From assembly GCF_009910365.1 (NCBI RefSeq), contig NZ_CP036423.1:2790001-2854000 (forward strand): a DNA stretch of 64,000 nucleotides. Direction: 5' to 3'. The position numbers were made by a program, and so were the translations under genes. This stretch comes from Aequoribacter fuscus (GTDB lineage: Bacteria; Pseudomonadota; Gammaproteobacteria; Pseudomonadales; Halieaceae). Under the pieces are notes generated by a model. That model ran no database searches. It saw only the letters and a program-made list of their open reading frames with translations, and was not told the origin of the DNA. Each line of letters starts with the position of its first letter. Positions within the stretch are counted from its first letter, which is position 1. Below are positions 57,551 to 64,000 of this stretch, piece by piece.

Positions 57551-57584
57551 AAAAAGCCACAGCCCGCGAGGGTTGTGGCTTTTT
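57551..57584. terminator. Bidirectional intrinsic terminator
   Basis: AAAAAGCCACAGCCC-GCGA-GGGTTGTGGCTTTTT forms a 15-bp stem, including one G:U-type position, around a GCGA tetraloop. It separates the rightward SDR from the convergent Rieske gene. Confidence 0.93.
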
Positions 57585-57626
57585 AACCGTAATGCCGTCC
57601 AACCAAGGCTGAACGGCAACTCGGTA

Positions 57627-58631
57627 TCACTCGACCAAAAACTGACCGTACCAGCGGCGGAACTTCGCAAACGGACCGTCGCCGTCGCATAACAATGGTC
57701 GCTCGTAATACTTTTTACGATCCCAAATAACGCGGTCTTCTTCCATTTGCTGGTGAATGTTGGCGATCAAAGCGCGGCCCATTTTGCCTATCGGGCCGTC
57801 AACATCCTCACGGCGCTGATAAAAGGCGTAATGAGCACGGGTGATCTCGGAAGTGACTGGGCTCACCGTCGCCACCAAGATTGTCTCGATCAGGCCTTTG
57901 AATCGGACAACACTTAAGCCCGGACCGATGTTCTCATTCTCGATTGAACCTTCGATTTCACCGCGCGGTGTCGGCTGACGCGTTTTCAGAAAGCCGCGAC
58001 GAGTATGACCATCAAAGCTTAATTCTTCGGCGTCAGGAATATCGTTCGTGCCATGCACATACATAAAGTGTGCAGGGTCAACAGCGTTCTCCCCCATCTC
58101 TTGCATGTGGGTGCCAATCTCCCACTCGTGGATGATCGGCTCAGCCCAATCATCTGGATTCTCTGCAAGCTCAGGCACCAACTCCGGCTCAAATAAGGGC
58201 TCAATGTCGTGCGGGTGATACCACACAATGATCGAACCGTTCATTTCACGTACACGCCACGCTTTCAATACGGCCTCACCACGCGCCACTTTTGGCGGCA
58301 TATTGGTGGCATAGGGGATGTGCGTGCACTGACCTTCACCGTTAAACTGCCAACCGTGGAAGGGGCAGGCAATGCTGTCGCCGATGACTTTTGCGCCTTT
58401 ACCCATTTGCTCGCGGATACCATAACCTAGGTGTGCACCCATGTGTGGGCAGTAAGCATCAACGACTTTCGCCTCACCTGACTCTGTTCTAAAAATGACC
58501 AGATCTTGGTCAAAATAGAAGACGGGTTTTGACTCACCAGGGCCAATGTCTTTTGAAAAAGCCACATGGTACCAGCCATAAGGCATGGGGAGCGGAATAC
58601 CGACCGTGCGTTTTGCGTTACTTACACTCAT
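57627..58631 (-). CDS. Rieske non-heme iron oxygenase, KshA/cholesterol 7-desaturase-like
   Basis: A 334-residue Rieske oxygenase. Cluster ligands: C61, H63, C89, H92 (CPHMGAHLG...CPFHGW). Mononuclear iron: D185, H188, H193 in NAVDPAHFMYVH. The end RRWYGQFLVE resembles KshA-type steroid oxygenases, and the family also includes the animal 7,8-dehydrogenating DAF-36/Neverland enzymes. It is a paralogue of the KshA-like gene at 48230, but differs in its core. Steroid hydroxylation or desaturation is likely, position unknown. It is downstream of the SDR at 58646 in the same operon. Confidence 0.85.
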   Translation of the reverse strand: MSVSNAKRTVGIPLPMPYGWYHVAFSKDIGPGESKPVFYFDQDLVIFRTESGEAKVVDAYCPHMGAHLGYGIREQMGKGAKVIGDSIACPFHGWQFNGEGQCTHIPYATNMPPKVARGEAVLKAWRVREMNGSIIVWYHPHDIEPLFEPELVPELAENPDDWAEPIIHEWEIGTHMQEMGENAVDPAHFMYVHGTNDIPDAEELSFDGHTRRGFLKTRQPTPRGEIEGSIENENIGPGLSVVRFKGLIETILVATVSPVTSEITRAHYAFYQRREDVDGPIGKMGRALIANIHQQMEEDRVIWDRKKYYERPLLCDGDGPFAKFRRWYGQFLVE

Positions 58632-58645
58632 GATTTTCTCCTTTC

Positions 58646-59404
58646 TTATTTAACGGCGCCGCCGCCGTCAACGGATAACAACTGACCGGTAATGAACGAG
58701 GCTCGATCCGAGCACAAGAACACCACCGCCTCGGCAATTTCATTGGGCTCGCCAATACGACCCATCACCGCAGAGCGTTTCAGACCTTCTGCGATCTTGG
58801 GCTGCTCTTCGAAATATTTTTCTACGCCGGGAGTACGAATCACACCAGGGGACACCGCATTGATGCGAATTCCCTGAGCGCCATATTCCGCTGCCGAACT
58901 CTTGGTCAGGATATTCACGCCACTTTTCGCGGCTGCATAGGCCGTATTGAAAGGCTGACCTTTCAAGGACGAGTTGGATGAAATATTGACGATACTACCT
59001 TTACCCGCCGCCAACATGACTTCAAGCTCATATTTCATGCAGAGCCAGGTGTTGGTTAAACACATGGTCAAGGTATCGTCGAAGACTTTACGCTCAAATT
59101 GATGAATCGGGCCGGCGCCGCGACTCAGCGCCGCGCTATTACACGCGATATCCAAACCACCAAACTCGGTAACAGCCGTGTTCACCATAGCTTTTACTGC
59201 GTCTTCGTCACTCACATCCGCGATAGATATGACCGCCTCACCGCCAGCCGCTTTGATTAACTCAACGGTTTCTTGCGCGGTCTCGGCGTTAAAATCAGCG
59301 ACAACCACTTTCGCGCCCTCGCGCGCGAAGGCTTCAGCGATGGCACGACCGATGCCGCCACCGGCGCCGGTCACTAAGCCAATTTTATTTTCGAGTAGAC
59401 CCAT
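58646..59404 (-). CDS. SDR-family oxidoreductase upstream of the Rieske gene
   Basis: A 252-residue classical SDR: LVTGAGGGIG, acidic end of beta-2 (VVADFN), CNSAALSRGAG in place of NNAG, SSNSS with Ser, YAAAK, RINAVSPGVIRTPG and SVDGGGAVK. It likely uses NAD(H). The gene faces the TetR gene at 59526 across about 120 bases and precedes the Rieske oxygenase by 14 bases, so the two form a small operon of likely steroid-modifying enzymes. Confidence 0.88.
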   Translation of the reverse strand: MGLLENKIGLVTGAGGGIGRAIAEAFAREGAKVVVADFNAETAQETVELIKAAGGEAVISIADVSDEDAVKAMVNTAVTEFGGLDIACNSAALSRGAGPIHQFERKVFDDTLTMCLTNTWLCMKYELEVMLAAGKGSIVNISSNSSLKGQPFNTAYAAAKSGVNILTKSSAAEYGAQGIRINAVSPGVIRTPGVEKYFEEQPKIAEGLKRSAVMGRIGEPNEIAEAVVFLCSDRASFITGQLLSVDGGGAVK

Positions 59405-59443
59405 ACTTCATTCCTATTAGTCTAAAAGACGCAAAATATTTTA

Positions 59444-59467
59444 CTCTGGTATAATTTTTAACCATAG
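59444..59467. promoter_or_regulatory. Candidate TetR operator in divergent region
   Basis: CTCTGGT-N10-ACCATAG, arms complementary except for one base, in the 121-base divergent region between the SDR/Rieske and TetR/SDR/hsdA operons, overlapping a TATAAT-like GTATAAT. It is the most symmetric element there, and a local TetR protein is the natural ligand. Confidence 0.45.
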
Positions 59468-59525
59468 TATAACTTTCTGCTTAAGTTGCAAGACTTGAAT
59501 CATAGTACAAAGGGACGACACCACA

Positions 59526-60134
59526 ATGGCAAACGCAGTCCAACTGCCCTTGCGTGAACGCAAGAAGCTTGACACTCGCCGCCGTATTTTTGAGGTTGCC
59601 AGCCATTTATTTGTGGATTTGGGCGTCCAAGATACGACGATCGAGGCCATCGCCAAAGCGGCCAATGTCTCGAAACCAACCTTTTTTAATTATTTCTCTG
59701 GCAAACAGGAAGTTTTACGCGAGCTCATGACGCGTATGGACGAAGAATTCGTCAGTTATATCCTGCATTCTGTAGCGACTGGGCACTCGACTCAACAACG
59801 CTTGCAGCTACTGATGACCCAATCTGGACAGCATATTCAGCGTCGGCCCGACATGACAAAGTTACTGTTAATTGAGGGTATGAGTGATTTAGGTTGCCCG
59901 ACAGTAGAAACATCGAGAATGTCGATATTGAACGACGCCATGGCAACCTTAGTCCAGCGGGGGCGGCGCGAAGGCGATATCGACACGAAATTCTCGATCG
60001 AGTTACAAGTACAAATTTTAGTGGGCGGTTATTTATACGGATTGCTGAACTGGCTGTCTGGCGACCTAAAGGAGCTGGACAAAACGCTTCAAGAAACCGC
60101 TTTATTTTTGGCCGAGGCTTTAGCGCCACGATAA
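59526..60134 (+). CDS. TetR-family regulator
   Basis: A 202-residue TetR protein. The DNA-binding domain is clear (LDTRRRIFEVASHLFVDLGVQDTTIEAIAKAANVSKPTFFNYFSGKQEVLREL, with the YF at the recognition helix end). The rest is a helical ligand domain. It heads the operon TetR-SDR-hsdA (16-base gaps) and diverges from SDR-Rieske. It probably controls both operons by binding between them. Confidence 0.92.
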   Translation: MANAVQLPLRERKKLDTRRRIFEVASHLFVDLGVQDTTIEAIAKAANVSKPTFFNYFSGKQEVLRELMTRMDEEFVSYILHSVATGHSTQQRLQLLMTQSGQHIQRRPDMTKLLLIEGMSDLGCPTVETSRMSILNDAMATLVQRGRREGDIDTKFSIELQVQILVGGYLYGLLNWLSGDLKELDKTLQETALFLAEALAPR

Positions 60135-60150
60135 GGAAACGAGTAAGACT

Positions 60151-60957
60151 ATGATATTAGATGCCTTTAAGTTAACAGGTAAGATCGCCTTGATCACCGG
60201 CGCCGGTAAAGGAATTGGCGAGGGCATTACGCTCGCCTTCGCCGAGATGGGCGCCCATGTTATTTGCGTAGCTCGCAGCCAAGACGACCTCGAGAAAGTC
60301 GCTGCTAACGCGCGTGAGTTTGGCGTCGAAGCAACCGCGATCTCTTGCGACGTAACGAAAGAAGAGCAGCTTCAGGCCTTGGTCGACCAAGTAACCGAGC
60401 GCTACGGCAAACTCGATATTCTTGTTAATAATGCTGGCGCTCCAGGCAAGGGCTACGGCCCTATGACAGAGGTAACCAAATCGCGCTTTGAACATACTCT
60501 CGGGATCAACTTAACCTCGGTTTACGCGCTGACTCAGATGTGCCTTCCTTTGCTGAAGGCCGCTGAATCCGCAACGGTTGTGAACGTAAGCTCAGCCTTG
60601 GCGTGGATGGTTGATCGCAACTTTGCGGCTTATGCCGCCGCGAAAGCGGGTGTGAACCAATTAACACGCGTCATGGCCTACGAATTGGCCCCAAACATCC
60701 GCGTCAACGGCATAGCGCCCGGGGCAGTAGATACGCCAGCAACCAACTTTATTAAGCAAAACGACGCCATGCACAAAGCGACCACGCGCTGGATCCCCTT
60801 AAACCGTATGGGCGACCCCAAAGATATCGCTTTGGGTGCGCTGTATTTGGCTTCACCCGCCAGCGGCTTTATCACAGGCAAAATTATTGATATCGATGGC
60901 GGTATGGCAGCACTGCCGGGTAGCGCCATCGAAACCACTTTGGCAATGAATCCCTAA
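60151..60957 (+). CDS. SDR, possible hydroxysteroid dehydrogenase
   Basis: A 268-residue SDR: LITGAGKGIG, VARSQ at beta-2 end, NNAGAPGKGYGP, VNVSSALA, YAAAK, NIRVNGIAPGAV and PASGFITGKIIDIDGG. The region around NIRVNGIAPGAV recalls 7alpha-hydroxysteroid dehydrogenase (HdhA), but that sequence also occurs in FabG-type proteins. It sits between the TetR gene and the hsdA-like gene, which favours a hydroxysteroid substrate (inference). Confidence 0.85.
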   Translation: MILDAFKLTGKIALITGAGKGIGEGITLAFAEMGAHVICVARSQDDLEKVAANAREFGVEATAISCDVTKEEQLQALVDQVTERYGKLDILVNNAGAPGKGYGPMTEVTKSRFEHTLGINLTSVYALTQMCLPLLKAAESATVVNVSSALAWMVDRNFAAYAAAKAGVNQLTRVMAYELAPNIRVNGIAPGAVDTPATNFIKQNDAMHKATTRWIPLNRMGDPKDIALGALYLASPASGFITGKIIDIDGGMAALPGSAIETTLAMNP

Positions 60958-60973
60958 CAATAAGGAATACACC

Positions 60974-61726
60974 ATGAAACATTATGCAATGACAGGTGGC
61001 GCCACCGGAATTGGCGCAGCAACCAAAGCTAAGCTCTTAGCGAATGGTCACAAAGTGACCGTGGTCGACATCAAAGATGCGGACATTATTGCTGACCTTG
61101 GCAACCCTGAGTCACGCGCTGACGCACTGGCCGCATTGCAGGCCGCGGGTCCATTCGACGGTGTTATTACCTGCGCGGGTGTCGCTTCGCACTTCCCCGA
61201 CACCGCCGCGATCATCTCGATTAACTACTACGGCACCGTTGAGTTGCTAAACGGACTTAAAGACCACTTAAATCCGGGCGCGCGCGTGGTCGCGATAGCG
61301 TCTAATTCCGCACCCATGTGCACCAACGAAGAACTCGTTAGCGCCATGCTGAACGGTTCTGAAAGCGAAGCGCGAACAATTGCCACCGAATGCGACGGAC
61401 AAACATGCTACGCCGGCAGCAAACAAGCGGTTGCGCGCTGGGTTAAGCATGTGGCGCCGGAGTGGGCACGATCAGGTGTTGGTATCAATGCCATCGCACC
61501 GGGTTATATCGAAACCCCAATGACTAAGGCGGTAGCGGAAAGTGCCCAATACGCCGATGCTATCAAGCAATTTTTGGCCTCTATTCCAATGCAACGCGCG
61601 GGCCAACCCGATGACATCGCTAACCTCATCGACTTTTTATTAAGTGACGCGGCAAGCTTTATTGGCGGCTCATTAATTTATTGCGACGGCGCACATGATG
61701 CGATGTTACGGCCAGACGCCTACTAA
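60974..61726 (+). CDS. hsdA: 3alpha-hydroxysteroid dehydrogenase/carbonyl reductase (HsdA-like)
   Basis: A 250-residue SDR with strong resemblance to remembered C. testosteroni HsdA: MTGGATGIGAATKAKLLANGHKV, VVDIKDADIIADL, ISINYYGTVELLNGL, the large insert LVSAMLNGSESEARTIA before YAGSK, and the end YCDGAHDAMLRPDAY (HsdA ends with GIDAVMRPTQF). It interconverts 3alpha-hydroxy and 3-keto steroids with NAD(H). It is third in the TetR-SDR-hsdA operon, followed by a hairpin. Confidence 0.88.
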   Translation: MKHYAMTGGATGIGAATKAKLLANGHKVTVVDIKDADIIADLGNPESRADALAALQAAGPFDGVITCAGVASHFPDTAAIISINYYGTVELLNGLKDHLNPGARVVAIASNSAPMCTNEELVSAMLNGSESEARTIATECDGQTCYAGSKQAVARWVKHVAPEWARSGVGINAIAPGYIETPMTKAVAESAQYADAIKQFLASIPMQRAGQPDDIANLIDFLLSDAASFIGGSLIYCDGAHDAMLRPDAY

Positions 61727-61744
61727 ACAATATCGCTTTACCAC

Positions 61745-61774
61745 AAAGCCATTCTCGAGAGGGAGTGGCTTTTT
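61745..61774 (+). terminator. Terminator-like hairpin after hsdA
   Basis: AAAGCCATTCTC-GAGA-GGGAGTGGCTTTTT: a stem with two mismatches and a T-run, ending the hsdA operon just before the DUF3604 gene. The next ribosome site (ACGAGG) follows directly. Confidence 0.75.
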
Positions 61775-61789
61775 ACGAGGATCATGAGA

Positions 61790-63823
61790 ATGAACAAGAC
61801 ATCCCTCGCGCGACTAAAACGCCTCACTAACCTTGCCGCCACACTGACGCTATCGGCATTTTGCGTCTCAGCACTCGCCTCGGATAAACGCGAGTACACC
61901 GAGGACCGCGAAGCCTGCAGTCAATACAGCGCCACCAAACGCCCACTCTTTGGTGATCTTCACATCCACAGCCGCTTGTCCTTTGACTCTTACCTATCGA
62001 GCCAGCGTAACGGACCTGACGAAGTCTACGACTACGCTAAAGGCCTCCCCATTACCGTGCCCGGAGCAGATGGCGAACAAACCGTGATCGCCCAAATCGA
62101 TCGCCCTCTCGATTTTGCGGGACTTACAGACCACGGAGAGTTTTTGGGGCAAGTAGCAGCCTGTCAAAATCCAGATACGCTGCTCGGCAAGGTCTGGCCC
62201 ATGTGCATGATGTCGCGCTCGCAAAATTTGTGGGTACAGTTAATCGCAGCGAGCTGGTGGACGCGTCTGGGCGGGCAGAATGCAGTAGAACCCACCCCTT
62301 CGTCCATTTGCCTATTCGAAGACTGTGACTCTAAGCAGATCAGTGTCTGGCAGGAAGTCCAAGCTGCAGCGGAGCGGCACTACGATCGCAGCGCAAATTG
62401 CGAATTCACCAGCTTCGTGGGCTACGAATACACCGACGCGGTGAATCAAAAAAACCTGCATCGCAACGTCATTTTCCGTAATAGCAAGGTGACCGAGGCA
62501 CCCATTTCAACCTACGAAACACAAAAATCGCTGCTGTCGCTTTGGCAGCAATTGGATGAACAGTGTATTCAAGGCACCGAGGGGTGCGACGTACTGGCTA
62601 TTCCGCATAATTCCAATCTTTCGGGTGGCCTGATGTTTCAGGACCCCAAGTCGCCCGAAGAGCTACGATTACGCCGCAGTATGGAACCGTTGGTGGAACT
62701 GGTGCAGCACAAAGGGGCATCAGAATGCCGTTACGATCGCCTCGCAGGTCGCGGCGTCGACACCACCGACGAACTGTGTGACTTTGAGCAAATCCCCGGA
62801 GACAACTTACACATGCTCGGCACGGTTGAAGGTGAAATGCGTAGCGAAGACGGCGCCTTGGTCGACATAGACAACTTCGCACCTCGCAATATGATTCGTA
62901 ATGTATTGAAAGACGGTGTGGCCTTGCGATCAGAGCTCGGCGAGAACCCCTTCCAATTTGGTTTTATTGGTAGCACTGATACGCACAGTGCGACCGCAGG
63001 CGGTGCACAAGAAAAGGGCTACGTCGGGCACCTTGGACGTCGTGATTCTGAGTATCGCAACGTGCAGGACCATTTTGTCTCTAACCCTGGCGGCCATGCT
63101 GTCGTGTGGGCGGAAGAGAACTCACGCGATGCCATCTTTGAAGCCATGCGCCGCCGCGAAACCTATGCCACCTCGGGCACCCGTCCCATCGTCCGATTCT
63201 TCGGAGGTGACTACCCAGCAGACGCCTGTACCGCCGTTAACCGGGCCGAACTCGGCTATGACAACGGTGTACCTATGGGCGGTGTTATTGAATCTGCGGC
63301 GCTAGACGGTCCTGCGCGCTTTTTGGTGTACGCCCAAAAAGACGCCGGCACGGCAACACACCCCGGCTATGATTTACAGCGAATTCAAATCATCAAAGGC
63401 TGGGCCGACGCTGAGGGCAAAACTCATGAGCAAGTCTTTGAAGTCGCCGGCAACCCCAACAACGGCGCGAGCGTCGACCCTGACTCCTGCGCCGCGGTGG
63501 GCACGGGCTACAGCGAGCTTTGCACGGTGTGGGAAGATCCAAACTATAACGCCGACGAGAACGCGTTCTACTACGCGCGAGTGATCGAAAACCCCTCGTG
63601 TCGCTGGAGCACACTGCAGTGCATGGACGCCGGCGTAAACCCGTTCTCGGATCAATGTGAAGAGCAATCCCTAGCCGCGTCGGCCAAAGCGCGAGAAAAA
63701 CAAGGGGCTACCGGCGAGGTCTACAAAAACTGCTGTCGTAGCGCAGAAAACGAGGCTTTTTATAGCCCCGTCATCCAAGAGCGAGCGTGGACTTCACCTA
63801 TTTGGATTCAGTCTGCTCTTTAG
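61790..63823 (+). CDS. Exported DUF3604-family protein (PHP-like)
   Basis: A 677-residue precursor with a Sec signal peptide ending ALAS near residue 32. The mature protein has the DUF3604 pattern: FGDLHIHSRLSFDSY with its metal-binding histidines near residue 57, FAGLTDHGEFLGQV, AIPHNSNLSGGLMF, GFIGSTDTHSATAGG and a C-terminal GARVIENPSCRW-type segment. The His/Asp arrangement resembles PHP phosphoesterase-like metal sites. Family function is unknown; it is common in marine Gammaproteobacteria. ATG 61790 sits 9 bases after GAGG and is preferred to 61784. Its 3' end overlaps the convergent SDR gene by 26 bases. Confidence 0.9.
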   Translation: MNKTSLARLKRLTNLAATLTLSAFCVSALASDKREYTEDREACSQYSATKRPLFGDLHIHSRLSFDSYLSSQRNGPDEVYDYAKGLPITVPGADGEQTVIAQIDRPLDFAGLTDHGEFLGQVAACQNPDTLLGKVWPMCMMSRSQNLWVQLIAASWWTRLGGQNAVEPTPSSICLFEDCDSKQISVWQEVQAAAERHYDRSANCEFTSFVGYEYTDAVNQKNLHRNVIFRNSKVTEAPISTYETQKSLLSLWQQLDEQCIQGTEGCDVLAIPHNSNLSGGLMFQDPKSPEELRLRRSMEPLVELVQHKGASECRYDRLAGRGVDTTDELCDFEQIPGDNLHMLGTVEGEMRSEDGALVDIDNFAPRNMIRNVLKDGVALRSELGENPFQFGFIGSTDTHSATAGGAQEKGYVGHLGRRDSEYRNVQDHFVSNPGGHAVVWAEENSRDAIFEAMRRRETYATSGTRPIVRFFGGDYPADACTAVNRAELGYDNGVPMGGVIESAALDGPARFLVYAQKDAGTATHPGYDLQRIQIIKGWADAEGKTHEQVFEVAGNPNNGASVDPDSCAAVGTGYSELCTVWEDPNYNADENAFYYARVIENPSCRWSTLQCMDAGVNPFSDQCEEQSLAASAKAREKQGATGEVYKNCCRSAENEAFYSPVIQERAWTSPIWIQSAL

Positions 63824-64000
63824 CGAGGTGCAAGAAGACGGGGACTTCACCACCCCCGTCAACCTCTAACGCAGCACCCGAAATATAAGACGCCTGCTCA
63901 GAGGCTAAAAACACCACCGCTTTTGCCACATCTTCAGGTTCTGCCATGCGCTTTAACGGCAACATATTCGCCACCCGATCGAAGCCCGCCTGACCACCGT
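63798..64000 (-). CDS. SDR-family oxidoreductase, partial (C-terminus only)
   Basis: The last 66 codons of an SDR gene run leftward from the window edge and end at TAG 63798. The visible residues include LPLKRMAEPEDVAKAVVFLASEQASYISGAALEVDGGGEVP, the standard SDR C-terminal half-motif, followed by a short tail. The rest of the gene, including the active site, lies outside. It converges on DUF3604 with a 26-base overlap of coding ends. A hydroxysteroid dehydrogenase is possible given the neighbourhood. Confidence 0.85.
   Translation of the reverse strand, partial: GGQAGFDRVANMLPLKRMAEPEDVAKAVVFLASEQASYISGAALEVDGGGEVPVFLHLAKEQTESK

Overview
The window looks like the chromosome of a free-living, flagellated, aerobic Gammaproteobacterium. 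The flagellar order flrA-flrC-fliEFGHIJ, sigma-54 control of motility, and marine-type oxidative catabolism (Rieske oxygenases, many acyl-CoA dehydrogenases and SDRs, a DUF3604 protein) point to something near the Cellvibrionales (Spongiibacteraceae/Halieaceae-like). That placement is inferred from gene content only. I see no insertion sequences, prophage, CRISPR array or rRNA; there is one tRNA (Pro-CGG).

Layout. (1) 1-8373, leftward: a flagellar basal body/export operon (fliJ partial, fliI, fliH, fliG, fliF, fliE) headed by an FlrC/FleR-like sigma-54 activator behind a good sigma-54 promoter, then a second FlrA/FleQ-like activator. The usual sensor kinase gene is absent and neither activator has a recognisable receiver domain. 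(2) 8.9-12.1 kb: a putative outer-membrane porin and a PhoU-like DUF47 protein, both near Pho-box-like sequence, then an NMT1/THI5-type periplasmic protein that ends in the last third of a GGDEF domain. (3) 12.3-16.6 kb: a molybdenum hydroxylase module (2Fe-2S subunit, Tat-exported Mo subunit, XdhC, MocA-like cytidylyltransferase). (4) 16.7-18.8 kb: a sterol-desaturase-type hydroxylase and an SDR. (5) 19.1-23.3 kb: a circularly permuted ATP-grasp, an alpha-E protein, a zinc peptidase and a convergent Anbu proteasome-like hydrolase. (6) 23.5-26.5 kb: a sulfotransferase, an NTF2-like protein, a lipoprotein, tRNA-Pro and a VOC protein.

(7) 26.6-51.2 kb is a steroid-nucleus degradation cluster. 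A leftward operon (ipdA, ipdB, enoyl-CoA hydratase, fadE31-like, small FadE, fadA6, SDR, small FadE, fadE30, ipdF, then kstD and an NTF2-like protein) diverges from a rightward operon (fadD3, hsaC, hsaA, hsaD, hsaE, hsaG, hsaF) followed by a LuxR regulator resembling TeiR. A second leftward operon holds ipdC, echA20, kshA and a ketosteroid isomerase. Together these cover delta5-to-delta4 isomerisation, delta1-dehydrogenation, 9alpha-hydroxylation, A-ring hydroxylation and meta-cleavage, and degradation of the HIP C/D-ring fragment. The flavin/ferredoxin reductases HsaB and KshB are not in the window.

(8) 51.4-64 kb: a second catabolic block. It holds a CoA ligase, an embedded TetR, a paired FadE, an EthD-domain protein and an SDR in one operon; a leftward Rieske oxygenase and SDR; a TetR-SDR-3alpha-HSD (hsdA-like) operon; an exported DUF3604 protein; and a partial SDR at the right edge. 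Its substrate is unknown. The hsdA-like gene and the Rieske oxygenase suggest a steroid or steroid-like compound. The three adjacent FadE pairs in the window each pair a subunit that keeps an F/H-E-R Glu with one that lacks it, as expected of heteromeric steroid acyl-CoA dehydrogenases.
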